A DNA stretch of 64,000 bases from Luteirhabdus pelagi (GTDB taxonomy: Bacteria > Bacteroidota > Bacteroidia > Flavobacteriales > Flavobacteriaceae). Position 1 is the stretch's first letter. Each line of letters begins with the position of its first letter. Under the pieces are notes generated by a model. It saw only the letters and a list, made by a program, of their open reading frames with translations, was not told the DNA's origin and made no database searches. The position numbers and the translations under genes were made by a program. This document shows positions 25,668-35,067 of the stretch, one piece after another. The stretch spans positions 248,001 through 312,000 of the forward strand of contig NZ_JAECMS010000003.1 in assembly GCF_016827595.1 (NCBI RefSeq), read 5' to 3'.

Positions 25668-28199
25668 TTATTCGTTGTTTTCGGTTTGTTCCGCACTATC
25701 ATCATCAAGAGTGGTGCCATGTTCTGTATTCTCTACCTCATCACCTTCTTCTATGTCATCTTCATCATGTTTCACTTTTGCGACTGCTGCAATAGCATCA
25801 TTATCACGAACCTTGATTAATCGAACTCCCTGAGTAGCGCGTCCCATCACTCTGAGATCCTCGACTGCCATCCGTATAGCGATACCCGATTTATTGATAA
25901 TCATAAGATCATCTTGATCGGTTACATTCTTGATTGCTACTAATTTACCGGTTTTTTCGGTAATATTTAGCGTTTTTACACCTTTTCCACCTCGATTCGT
26001 AATTCGATAATCGTCTAATGTTGAACGTTTTCCATAGCCTCCTTCAGAAACTACCAAAATATCCGATTCATCGTCATTAATAGCTACCATTCCTACTACT
26101 TCATCGTTATCGTTATCAAGTTTGATCCCGCGAACCCCTGAAGCATTTCGGCCCATCGGACGTGTTTTTTCTTCTTCGAAACGAATCGCTTTACCACTTC
26201 GAACTGCTAACATTACCTGACTATCGCCAGTAGTAAGTTTAGCCTCCAAAAGTTCATCGCCGTCCTTAATAGTAATGGCGTTAATTCCATTTGTTCTCGG
26301 ACGAGAGTATTGTTCTAATGAAGTTTTCTTTACCTGACCTTTCTTAGTTGCCATTATGACATATCGGCTATTGATATACTCTTCATCTTTTAAATCCTGA
26401 GTACAGATAAATGCCTTCAACTTATCATCTGGTTCAATATTGATAAGGTTTTGAATTGCTCTTCCTTTTGACGTACGACTTCCTTCCGGAATTTCGAAAA
26501 CCCGTAACCAGAAACATTTTCCTTTTTGAGTGAAGAAAAGCATGTATTGGTGATTCGTTCCTACGAACAAGTCTTCCAAGAAGTCTTCATTTCTAGTTGA
26601 AGAAGCTTTTTGACCAACCCCTCCTCTATTTTGCTTTTTATATTCGGTAAGTGATGTACGCTTTATATAACCAGCATGTGATATCGTAATAACCACCTTT
26701 TCATCGGCAATCAAGTCAGTAATACTAACATCGCCACCGGCATACTCGATTGTAGAGCGGCGCTCATCACCATACTTATCACGAACCTCAATCAATTCTT
26801 CCTTGATGATATCCATACGACGGTCTTTCTTCGCCAGGATATCTTTATAATCTTCGATGGTTTTCATCAATTCATCATACTCGCTACGAAGCTTATCCTG
26901 CTCTAGACCCGTCAACTGACGCAAACGCATTTCAACAATCGCCTTCGCTTGAATCTCGGTTAGCTCGAAAGTATCCATCAACTTTTGGCGTGCCTCCTCA
27001 GCATTCGCCGAAGCTCGAATCAAGGCGATTACTTCATCGATATTATCGGAAGCGATGATCAATCCTTCCAGGATGTGCGCTCGTTCTTCCGCTTTACGCA
27101 ATAAGTATTCCGTTCGACGGACCACCACTTCATGGCGATGTTCCACGAAATAATGAATCAAGTCCTTTAAGTTTAACAACTGTGGACGACCATTCACCAA
27201 TGCGATATTGTTCACGCTAAAGCTAGATTGAAGCGCCGTATACTTGAACAACATATTTAACACGATATTCGGTACCGCATCACGTTTAAGGATGTATACA
27301 ATGCGCATTCCCTTTCGGTCCGATTCGTCGCGGATATTAGAAATACCTTCTATTTTTTTATCGTTTACAAGGTCGGCTGTTTTCTTAATCATATCAGCCT
27401 TGTTCACCTGATATGGAATTTCAGTAACGATAATACATTCGCGTCCGTTTACTTCTTCAAAATGCGATTTTCCGCGCATAACGACACGTCCGCGACCTGT
27501 TTTAAATGCCTCCCTTACTCCTTCATATCCGTAGATAACTCCACCAGTAGGAAAATCAGGCGCTTTTACGTGCTGAATCAGCTCGTCAATTTCAATATCA
27601 TTATTATCGATATAAGCAATGGTACCGTCAATAACCTCTGTAAGGTTATGCGGAGGCATATTGGTTGCCATTCCAACTGCAATACCAGATGCACCGTTAA
27701 CCAATAACCCTGGAATACGGGTAGGTAAAACGGTTGGTTCTTCTATGGTATCGTCAAAATTGAGTTGATGGTCTACTGTTTCCTTATCGATATCGGCTAA
27801 CATTTCCTCAGAAATCTTGCGCATCCGTGCTTCTGTATATCGCATTGCCGCTGGACTATCGCCATCGATGGAACCAAAGTTTCCCTGTCCATCAACCAAC
27901 ATATACCGAAGACTCCATTCCTGAGCCATCCGAACCATTGCATCATAAACAGATGTATCGCCGTGCGGGTGATACTTACCCAATACTTCACCGACGATAC
28001 GCGCCGATTTTTTATGAGAACTACTGGAGCGCACTCCCAATTCGTGCATTCCAAATAACACTCTACGGTGTACTGGTTTCATACCGTCCCGTACATCTGG
28101 CAGCGCACGTGACACGATGACCGACATCGAATAATCGATGTAGGCCGATTTCATTTCATCTTCAATATTTATAGGAATCAGTTTTTCACCTTCAGCCAT
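25668..28199 (-). CDS. gyrA: DNA gyrase subunit A
   Basis: The 843-residue protein is the DNA-cleaving subunit of gyrase. The N-terminal DNA-binding and cleavage domain carries the active-site tyrosine Y121 in [10 protein letters not shown]. The quinolone-determining region reads [10 protein letters not shown], with threonine at the position of E. coli Ser83. A coiled coil follows, then a six-bladed C-terminal beta-pinwheel with repeats such as SKAGYIKRT-like strands. The GyrA box, usually QRRGGKG, appears as QNRGGVG (near residue 533), and the closely related RITNRGGKG occurs later. The tail is very acidic. gyrB is not in the window. It is divergent from clpC. Confidence 0.97.
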   Translation of the reverse strand: MAEGEKLIPINIEDEMKSAYIDYSMSVIVSRALPDVRDGMKPVHRRVLFGMHELGVRSSSSHKKSARIVGEVLGKYHPHGDTSVYDAMVRMAQEWSLRYMLVDGQGNFGSIDGDSPAAMRYTEARMRKISEEMLADIDKETVDHQLNFDDTIEEPTVLPTRIPGLLVNGASGIAVGMATNMPPHNLTEVIDGTIAYIDNNDIEIDELIQHVKAPDFPTGGVIYGYEGVREAFKTGRGRVVMRGKSHFEEVNGRECIIVTEIPYQVNKADMIKKTADLVNDKKIEGISNIRDESDRKGMRIVYILKRDAVPNIVLNMLFKYTALQSSFSVNNIALVNGRPQLLNLKDLIHYFVEHRHEVVVRRTEYLLRKAEERAHILEGLIIASDNIDEVIALIRASANAEEARQKLMDTFELTEIQAKAIVEMRLRQLTGLEQDKLRSEYDELMKTIEDYKDILAKKDRRMDIIKEELIEVRDKYGDERRSTIEYAGGDVSITDLIADEKVVITISHAGYIKRTSLTEYKKQNRGGVGQKASSTRNEDFLEDLFVGTNHQYMLFFTQKGKCFWLRVFEIPEGSRTSKGRAIQNLINIEPDDKLKAFICTQDLKDEEYINSRYVIMATKKGQVKKTSLEQYSRPRTNGINAITIKDGDELLEAKLTTGDSQVMLAVRSGKAIRFEEEKTRPMGRNASGVRGIKLDNDNDEVVGMVAINDDESDILVVSEGGYGKRSTLDDYRITNRGGKGVKTLNITEKTGKLVAIKNVTDQDDLMIINKSGIAIRMAVEDLRVMGRATQGVRLIKVRDNDAIAAVAKVKHDEDDIEEGDEVENTEHGTTLDDDSAEQTENNE

Positions 28200-28458
28200 A
28201 AATTTTCGCTTTAAAAATAGTTGTTATACTAACGTAGCAATATACGGTATTTTGAGGGTTAAAAGGCGTATTTCACTAGGGTTTATTCACGATTTTATTA
28301 ACAAATTTAACAGGCTTTTTGGTTGATAACTAAACTATACACGGCTTTGAATTACCGTCTTTTTTTCGTCCTTTTACCTAAGCCCTTTCAATTCAGGTAC
28401 AATATTTGCCCTTTTGTAAGTAATTTTAGTATTTTTAGACGTATAGGAACTGAAGACT

Positions 28459-31014
28459 ATGGATGATAATTTTTCCCCAAGAGTAAAAGATGTAATCGCC
28501 TACAGTAAGGAAGAAGCCTTACGCTTAGGCCACGATTTTATAGGTACCGAACATTTGATGTTAGGATTGTTGCGTGATGGTAATGGAAAAGCTGTTTCTA
28601 TTTTGAATGCCCTGGATGTTGATTTGAATCACCTGCGCAGAAAAGTAGAAATTCTAAGCCCCGCCAATCCTAATTCCGATTCGGCTACTAACGATAAAAA
28701 GAACTTACACCTCACTCGACAAGCGGAACGCGCCTTAAAAACGACCTTTTTAGAGGCAAAGCTGTTCCAAAGCTCAAGTATCAATACCGCTCATTTATTG
28801 CTGTGCATTCTTAGGAATGAAAACGATCCGACCACAAAGTTGCTGATGAAGATGAAAGTAGATTATGATGGCGTGAAAGATCAATTTAAAGTGATGATGG
28901 CAAACGATGAAGACTATTTGGATTCACCTTCTGCGGAATCTTTCCCGAGCGATGATGATGCGGCGGCCGCCGATGGTGGTAAGGAAAACCTATTTACCGG
29001 AAATAGCGGTAAAAAAGGAAATAAAAAATCGAAAACGCCCGTATTAGACAATTTTGGTCGTGACCTAACGGCACTTGCCGAGGAAGGCAAGCTTGATCCA
29101 GTGGTGGGACGTGAGAGCGAAATACAGCGTGTATCGCAGATATTAAGTCGACGAAAGAAAAACAACCCACTTCTCATCGGAGAACCCGGTGTTGGTAAAT
29201 CGGCTATTGCCGAAGGCCTCGCCCTACGAATTGTACAGCGTAAAGTGTCACGTATTTTGTACGACAAGCGTGTGGTAACCTTAGACTTAGCTAGTTTGGT
29301 TGCTGGAACGAAATATCGTGGTCAGTTTGAGGAACGGATGAAAGCCGTGATGAACGAACTGGAGAAGAATGACGACATCATTCTGTTTATCGACGAGATT
29401 CATACCATCGTGGGCGCTGGAGGTGCTACCGGATCCCTGGATGCTTCCAATATGTTTAAGCCAGCATTGGCACGAGGTGAAATTCAATGTATTGGAGCGA
29501 CTACCTTAGATGAGTATCGACAGTATATCGAAAAAGACGGTGCACTCGAGCGACGTTTTCAAAAAGTATTAGTCGAACCTACTAGTATCGACGAGACGAT
29601 TGAAATCCTCAAAAATATCAAGGATAAATATGAATCGCACCACAACGTCTTGTATACCGATGATGCCTTAGAGGCTTGTGTGAAATTGACGAATCGATAT
29701 ATGACCGATCGTTTCCTTCCCGATAAAGCTATTGATGCTTTAGATGAAGCAGGTTCACGTGTACACATCACCAACATCAATGTACCTGAAAAGATTCTGA
29801 AAATCGAATCGAAATTGGAAGAGGTTCGCGAGTTGAAGAATTCTGTTGTGAAAAAACAGAAATATGAAGAAGCCGCGAAACTTCGTGATGATGAAAAGAA
29901 TTTAGAAAAGGAATTGGCCGATGCCCAGGAAGTTTGGGAAAAGGAATCCAAATTACATAAGGAAACCGTTGACGAGGAAAATGTAGCCGAAGTGGTTTCT
30001 ATGATGACTGGCGTTCCGGTAAGTCGAATTGCCCAAGCGGAAAGTGCAAAATTGGCTGAACTACCAAAACGTATCAAAGGGAAAGTAATCGGTCAGGATG
30101 AAGCCGTAGGAAAAGTGGTAAAAGCCATTCAGCGAAATCGCGCTGGATTGAAAGATCCGAATAAACCGATTGGTTCCTTTATTTTCTTGGGACAAACCGG
30201 TGTCGGTAAAACTCAGTTGGCGAAAGTGCTAGCACGTGAGTTATTCGATTCGGAAAACGCATTGGTTCGTATCGATATGAGTGAATACATGGAGAAATTC
30301 GCCGTATCACGGTTAATTGGAGCACCTCCAGGCTATGTTGGCTATGAAGAGGGTGGTCAATTAACTGAAAAAATCCGAAGAAAACCGTATGCGGTTGTAT
30401 TACTGGATGAGATTGAAAAAGCGCACCCCGATGTATTTAACATGTTATTACAGGTGTTAGATGATGGTTATATTACCGACAGTCTCGGACGTAAAATCGA
30501 TTTCCGAAATACAATAATCATAATGACCTCGAATATTGGTGCTAGAAAGCTTCAGGACTTTGGTCAAGGTGTTGGATTTGGAACTTCTGCAAAAAAGAAT
30601 CAGGCAGATAGTAATGCGCGAAGCATCATTGAAAATGCTTTGAAAAAAGCTTTTGCTCCAGAATTCCTGAACCGTGTTGATGATGTTATGGTATTCAATT
30701 CGTTGGATAGAGATGATATTCACAAAATTATCGATATCGAATTAGAGAAATTATTCGATCGTATCAAAGGCTTGGGTTATGAGCTAACGCTTTCGAAGAA
30801 AGCAAAAGACTTTATTGCCGATAAAGGTTTTGACAAAGAATATGGTGCGCGTCCATTAAAACGTGCTATTCAGAAATATATCGAAGATGCGCTAGCAGAG
30901 GAGATCATTAACTCCAAAATCGAAGAGGGTGATGCTATTGCTATGGATCTCGATGAAAAATCGAATGAATTAACCATCAAGGTTAAAAAGCAGAAAAAGA
31001 AAACCGAATCATAA
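28459..31014 (+). CDS. clpC: ATP-dependent Clp protease ATPase subunit ClpC
   Basis: The 851-residue AAA+ unfoldase delivers substrates to ClpP. The order is a double Clp-N domain (about 1-150), an acidic linker, the first ATPase with Walker A GEPGVGKSA and Walker B LFIDEIHT, a middle domain with a UVR-like coiled coil (YEEAAKLRDDEKNLEKEL), the second ATPase with GQTGVGKTQ and VVLLDEIEKAHPDVFNML, and a C-terminal ClpB-D2-small domain. The short UVR-containing middle domain distinguishes ClpC from ClpB. The 259 bases between gyrA and clpC are AT-rich and hold both divergent promoters; I see no further gene there. Confidence 0.95.
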   Translation: MDDNFSPRVKDVIAYSKEEALRLGHDFIGTEHLMLGLLRDGNGKAVSILNALDVDLNHLRRKVEILSPANPNSDSATNDKKNLHLTRQAERALKTTFLEAKLFQSSSINTAHLLLCILRNENDPTTKLLMKMKVDYDGVKDQFKVMMANDEDYLDSPSAESFPSDDDAAAADGGKENLFTGNSGKKGNKKSKTPVLDNFGRDLTALAEEGKLDPVVGRESEIQRVSQILSRRKKNNPLLIGEPGVGKSAIAEGLALRIVQRKVSRILYDKRVVTLDLASLVAGTKYRGQFEERMKAVMNELEKNDDIILFIDEIHTIVGAGGATGSLDASNMFKPALARGEIQCIGATTLDEYRQYIEKDGALERRFQKVLVEPTSIDETIEILKNIKDKYESHHNVLYTDDALEACVKLTNRYMTDRFLPDKAIDALDEAGSRVHITNINVPEKILKIESKLEEVRELKNSVVKKQKYEEAAKLRDDEKNLEKELADAQEVWEKESKLHKETVDEENVAEVVSMMTGVPVSRIAQAESAKLAELPKRIKGKVIGQDEAVGKVVKAIQRNRAGLKDPNKPIGSFIFLGQTGVGKTQLAKVLARELFDSENALVRIDMSEYMEKFAVSRLIGAPPGYVGYEEGGQLTEKIRRKPYAVVLLDEIEKAHPDVFNMLLQVLDDGYITDSLGRKIDFRNTIIIMTSNIGARKLQDFGQGVGFGTSAKKNQADSNARSIIENALKKAFAPEFLNRVDDVMVFNSLDRDDIHKIIDIELEKLFDRIKGLGYELTLSKKAKDFIADKGFDKEYGARPLKRAIQKYIEDALAEEIINSKIEEGDAIAMDLDEKSNELTIKVKKQKKKTES

Positions 31015-31032
31015 GGTTTTATATTAATAACT

Positions 31033-31070
31033 AAAAAAGCACTTGAAGATATATCAAGTGCTTTTTTTTT
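31033..31070. terminator. Bidirectional terminator after clpC
   Basis: AAAAAAGCACTTGA-loop-TCAAGTGCTTTTTTTTT forms a strong stem with a T run on both strands, between clpC and the convergent type IX cargo gene. Confidence 0.92.
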
Positions 31071-31102
31071 GGGAAATGCTTCGATTCGACTCGGGGCGGC
31101 GC

Positions 31103-31990
31103 TTACATCTTAATCAATTTTAATGTCCGTTCGGAGTTTCGAATTCCTTTTAGTTTCACAAAATAGATGCCGCTTGATATTGTTTCTGCTGAAATGCTAA
31201 TTGTGTTGCGACCTTCATTTTTAGCATGTATCAATTCATTTCCTCGAATATCGTACAGGAGCACTTCCTTTACTTTTTCAGTGTTGAACAGTACAATTTC
31301 ACCATTCTGAATCGGATTTTGTAGTCCGACCGAGTGTAATGAGTGAAATGTTCTATTCTCCAAAAACGTTGGAGTACATTCCGAAATAGAATCCAGATTG
31401 GAATAAAACAGCTCTCCATCTTTAAAGAAACAGCTTAAGGCCCCAACTTCATTTATATCGGGTGTTCCTCCTGCTGCATTGATTAGCGAAAGCGATCCTA
31501 CCCCCTCGATCCAAACGGGATCTTCATCAGTTTCAGTATTGCTTTCAGCAGGCGACAAATAGAAGTATCTATAGTCATTTCCGTCCACCAATGGCCTAGG
31601 AATAATACTATCTAAAACATAATACCCCCCATCTCTCGGAAAAGGCGTGATGGGATTAACAATATCGATAGAGTCGCCAACTTCCAGAGAGAAGTCATAT
31701 AGCAAATAGTCATCGACTCCTTGCGGGGTAATGGTCGTCAAGTAGATTTTTCGGTTTTCTATTTCTTCACGAAGTAAAAAACCTCTTGAGATATAATGAT
31801 AGCCATCCAAGATTTTATAATGCTGCCCGTCGACGATGGTATCCCCATCGGTATAATAAGCATCTGTAATACAGCCCGAAAAACAGGTGGTAACCTGCCA
31901 TTCGTTATAATTGTTCAGTAATGGTGTATAGTCTTGTGCGTACACCGTTTTTCCGATTAACATAAGCGCTAAATAGGGTAATAGTTTCAC
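31103..31990 (-). CDS. Secreted protein with type IX sorting domain
   Basis: The 295-residue protein starts with GTG and a signal peptide (to about residue 18, KTVYAQ). The middle part has no family I can name; it contains many tyrosine-rich beta strands. The last 75 residues form a typical type IX secretion sorting domain (Por_Secre_tail): NPIQNGEIVLFN, the VLLYDIRGNEL strand, a SSGIYFVKLKG strand and the basic end LKLIKM. It should be exported through the outer membrane and displayed or released. It stands alone with a terminator on its 3' side. Confidence 0.87.
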   Translation of the reverse strand: MKLLPYLALMLIGKTVYAQDYTPLLNNYNEWQVTTCFSGCITDAYYTDGDTIVDGQHYKILDGYHYISRGFLLREEIENRKIYLTTITPQGVDDYLLYDFSLEVGDSIDIVNPITPFPRDGGYYVLDSIIPRPLVDGNDYRYFYLSPAESNTETDEDPVWIEGVGSLSLINAAGGTPDINEVGALSCFFKDGELFYSNLDSISECTPTFLENRTFHSLHSVGLQNPIQNGEIVLFNTEKVKEVLLYDIRGNELIHAKNEGRNTISISAETISSGIYFVKLKGIRNSERTLKLIKM

Positions 31991-32030
31991 GAATACTAGA
32001 ATTTGAAGATCATAAAGTTAACCATATTTA

Positions 32031-32038
32031 TATATTTG
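32031..32038 (+). promoter_or_regulatory. Promoter -7 element for the small SpoIIAA-like gene
   Basis: TATATTTG matches TAnnTTTG exactly and lies 53 bases before the ATG at 32092. No -33 TTG at the usual distance is evident. Confidence 0.5.
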
Positions 32039-32091
32039 CGCATTCAACATAAACAAAGTGCCCCTTTACGCACTAATTTTGTCACCTCGCA

Positions 32092-32475
32092 ATGAACAGA
32101 CGATTACAAAAGCAATTGGACTTCTGTACTATCGATATTTATGATCGATATTTAATTACTCGAATGAATGAGGGAATAACAGTTACTCCCAAACACAATG
32201 CAGTATTGGTTGAATTGGCGGAAACGTACTTTAAAGGGGTTCCTTTTGGCTATATTACCCATAGGATAAATTCGTATTCCGTAAATCCTAGCGTTTACGT
32301 TGAAACTTCAAAGATTGAAAATCTTGCAGCTTTTGCTATAGTTGCTGGCACCACTTCCCAAATTTCTACTATTGAAATTGAAAAGCTATTTTTATCTAAG
32401 CCCGTGAAGCAATTTCCCTTGGTGGAAGAGGCTGTCGCCTGGGTGGAAGATAATGTGGCTTCCTACAAGTTATAA
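32092..32475 (+). CDS. Small SpoIIAA-like (STAS/SEC14-type) protein, paralogue 1
   Basis: The 127-residue protein is cytosolic with no signal peptide. It resembles the SpoIIAA-like STAS fold: strands YDRYLITRMNEGITV, then a helix with LVELAETYFKG, then the signature FGYITHRINSYSVNPSVY, and a C-terminal helix with AVAWVEDNV. Two further members are encoded at 49467 and 49973 with the shared motif F-x-x-I-x-[HN]-R-x-N-x-Y-[ST]-[VI]-[ND]-P. Function is unknown; STAS-like proteins often bind partner proteins or lipids. Its stop is 4 bases from the stop of convergent hutH. Confidence 0.7.
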   Translation: MNRRLQKQLDFCTIDIYDRYLITRMNEGITVTPKHNAVLVELAETYFKGVPFGYITHRINSYSVNPSVYVETSKIENLAAFAIVAGTTSQISTIEIEKLFLSKPVKQFPLVEEAVAWVEDNVASYKL

Positions 32476-32479
32476 TAGC

Positions 32480-33991
32480 CTATTCAAATAATAACGTTTC
32501 ATCTATTGAAAAATCCTGCAAGAAGGCTACCGACGCATGAATATCGTCAGCTAGAACCCTATCCTCAGAAACAAAAGAAACGGTTTCACGATATGTTTTC
32601 AAGAGCGTTTCCAGTAATGTTGAAGTTTTCTTGGGTCTTCTAAACTCAATTGCCTGCGAAGCATTCATAAGCTCTATGGCCAAAATAGTCTCGATATTAT
32701 CTACAACCCGCAAACATTTTGTGGCCGCATTTGCTCCCATACTAACATGATCTTCCTGACCATTGGAGGACACAATACTATCGACCGATGCGGGACACGC
32801 CAATTGCTTGTTCTGACTTACGATACTTGCTGTTGTATATTGTGGAATCATAAAGCCGCTGTTCAATCCGGGGTTATCGACCAAAAAGTCCGGCATCCCC
32901 CGGAGCCCAGAAACCAATTGATAAATTCGTCGTTCACTAATGTTTCCAAGTTCCGCCATGGCAATGGCTAGATAGTCCAATGCCAACGCAAGTGGTTGAC
33001 CATGGAAGTTACCGCCCGAGATAATCTTATCGTCTGAAATAAAGATATTTGGATTATCGGTAACAGAGTTGATTTCAGTTTTAAAGGTTTTCTCTACAAA
33101 TCGAAGCGTATCCTTAGTTGCTCCATGTACTTGTGGAATACATCGGAAAGAATAAGGATCCTGTACATTTTTCTTTTCGCTTTGTCCTAATTCGCTATCC
33201 TCCAACAACTCCCGAAAACGTTCTGCTGTTTTCACTTGTCCGCCGTGCGGCCGCACCATATGAACAAGTGCATCGAATGGACTCATATTACAATCGAAAG
33301 CGTCTACCGATAGTGCTGCAATAACATCTGCCAAATACGATAGCTTATAACATTTCATAAGCATGTGAACCCCATAGGCACTCATGAACTGCGTGCCGTT
33401 AAGCAGGGCTAATCCTTCTTTGGCCTGTAGGGTTATTGGGCTCCATCCCTTTTCCTCCAGCAATTTTTCGGAAGCAATTCTTTTGTTATTAAAGAAGACT
33501 TCACCTTTACCTATAAGTGGTAATGAAAGATGTGCCAGTGGAGCAAGGTCGCCACTAGCACCTAAACTTCCCTGCGTATAGACAACGGGTAATATGTCAT
33601 GATTGTAAAATTCTATAAGACGTTCTACCGTTTGTAATTGAACACCACTATATCCATAGCTTAACGATTGAATTTTCAACAATAACATCAGCTTTATAAT
33701 TTCCTTTGGAACATACTCACCCGTACCACAGGCATGCGACATTACCAAGTTTTCTTGTAGTTGCGATAAATTTTCAGCTGAAACCTTAACGTTACACAAA
33801 GAGCCAAAACCAGTATTAATACCATACACAGGCGTATCCTGCGTTTTCATTTTTTCATGAAGGTATGAATGCGATTTATTGATATTCGTCCTAGCTTCTT
33901 CAGATAATTCTAGTGATAAACGATTTTCAACAATACTCTTTATCGTAGAAAGGTCTAAGATAGCCGTACTGATATAATGGGTAGTTTCCAT
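32480..33991 (-). CDS. hutH: Histidine ammonia-lyase
   Basis: The 503-residue enzyme deaminates L-histidine to urocanate. The MIO prosthetic group forms from Ala145-Ser146-Gly147 in GSLGASGDLAPLAHL, and the catalytic tyrosine lies in PVYGINTGFG. Further conserved motifs are QDPYSFRCIPQVHG and SDNPNIF-like SVTDNPNIF. Length and motifs fit HutH better than phenylalanine or tyrosine ammonia-lyases, but the exact substrate is not certain from sequence. The other hut genes (hutU, hutI, hutG) are not adjacent, so the degradation pathway is either scattered or urocanate is the end product. Confidence 0.92.
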   Translation of the reverse strand: METTHYISTAILDLSTIKSIVENRLSLELSEEARTNINKSHSYLHEKMKTQDTPVYGINTGFGSLCNVKVSAENLSQLQENLVMSHACGTGEYVPKEIIKLMLLLKIQSLSYGYSGVQLQTVERLIEFYNHDILPVVYTQGSLGASGDLAPLAHLSLPLIGKGEVFFNNKRIASEKLLEEKGWSPITLQAKEGLALLNGTQFMSAYGVHMLMKCYKLSYLADVIAALSVDAFDCNMSPFDALVHMVRPHGGQVKTAERFRELLEDSELGQSEKKNVQDPYSFRCIPQVHGATKDTLRFVEKTFKTEINSVTDNPNIFISDDKIISGGNFHGQPLALALDYLAIAMAELGNISERRIYQLVSGLRGMPDFLVDNPGLNSGFMIPQYTTASIVSQNKQLACPASVDSIVSSNGQEDHVSMGANAATKCLRVVDNIETILAIELMNASQAIEFRRPKKTSTLLETLLKTYRETVSFVSEDRVLADDIHASVAFLQDFSIDETLLFE

Positions 33992-34050
33992 TTATGCTGT
34001 GTTTGGTAGAAGGTTGTTTACGAGGTCAAACTTACTTAGTTGAAGGGAAT

Positions 34051-34089
34051 AAAAAAAGCGCATTCCCGACAAGTTTTTCAGGAATGCGC
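34051..34089 (-). terminator. Terminator of the type IX cargo gene at 34111
   Basis: Read on the minus strand, GCGCATTCC-loop-GGAATGCGC is followed by seven T, 22 bases after the stop. Confidence 0.88.
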
Positions 34090-34110
34090 AATCTAAAATT
34101 TTTGAAAGAT

Positions 34111-34833
34111 TTATCGCTTTACTATCTTTTGGCTAAAACGATTTCCTTCAGCGTCGGTCAAGGTTACAATATATACGCTTGACGTTTTATCGCTCATAGG
34201 AATGGAATGCACTCCTACAGAAACATTATTTTGTTGCACCAATCTACCTTGAATGTCATAAACCTCCATATTTAAAGGCTCTTGTGCTTGAATACGAATA
34301 TTATTACTAACTACGGTTGTTAACAAATTAGCATCGATCTTGCTAGCTTCCTCGCTACTAAGATTTGGATCGTAACGATAGAATACGGTAAGTGGGTCGC
34401 CGATTTCGTTACCATCGCCATCTACCTCAAAAAATTTAAATTCGTATTCAATGATACTACTACCATCACCTGGGTCGGTATTCAAAAAGTGATCTTCAGT
34501 CGAAGTCTGCGTTTCTCCTGGTTGAATGGTAACCGTCTGATTGATAGGATATACTTGCCCTACGGAAACGCCATTATAGCATTCCAAATAACAAAGTTCC
34601 ATTTCGACACCATCGGTATTAGAAAAAGCCTCAACAGAAATATTTGTATCAATCGCTGCCGAACCGGTATTCCGTACAAAGAAATTCAAAAGTGCATCTG
34701 GATATTCTGCAGTTCCAAATGTATAAATACTTCCATCCTCTATAGGATCACCTTCAGGAGTCTCTACCTCAAATTGGGCATTTGCCGTACCTATAAGGCC
34801 GCAAAGCGCTAAGAATAGTAATGTTTTTTTCAA
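34111..34833 (-). CDS. Secreted protein with type IX sorting domain
   Basis: The 240-residue protein starts at TTG and has a signal peptide (to about residue 19, GTANAQ). Residues 20-160 look like a single immunoglobulin-like or CARDB-like beta domain (NFFVRNTGSAAIDTNISVE; four cysteines include two in CYLECY). The C-terminal sorting domain runs from about 165 and contains MEVYDIQGRLVQQ and the terminal FSQKIVKR. A role as a secreted or surface protein is inferred. It is divergent from the Omp28-like gene and may form a pair with it functionally, since both share this export route. Confidence 0.85.
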   Translation of the reverse strand: MKKTLLFLALCGLIGTANAQFEVETPEGDPIEDGSIYTFGTAEYPDALLNFFVRNTGSAAIDTNISVEAFSNTDGVEMELCYLECYNGVSVGQVYPINQTVTIQPGETQTSTEDHFLNTDPGDGSSIIEYEFKFFEVDGDGNEIGDPLTVFYRYDPNLSSEEASKIDANLLTTVVSNNIRIQAQEPLNMEVYDIQGRLVQQNNVSVGVHSIPMSDKTSSVYIVTLTDAEGNRFSQKIVKR

Positions 34834-35023
34834 AATGTAATTTTTAAGTTAATAAAGCGATTCATTCATAATCGATCGATAAAAATACCTATAATATTTT
34901 AATATTCATAATTATTCAGTGCATCATAAAACCCCATAAAGCCTAGTGTTCCTATAGGTAAATTATGTTTTCTGCAACGTATTATTTTTTGCGGAAATGC
35001 GAATTTTTTTTGCATAAAAAATC

Positions 35024-35031
35024 TATATTTG
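35024..35031 (+). promoter_or_regulatory. Promoter -7 element for the Omp28-like gene
   Basis: TATATTTG matches TAnnTTTG, 36 bases before the ATG at 35068, in a very AT-rich divergent intergenic region (34834-35067). Confidence 0.55.
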
Positions 35032-35067
35032 GATATATTTAACAAATAGTCACAAAAATTTTCATCT

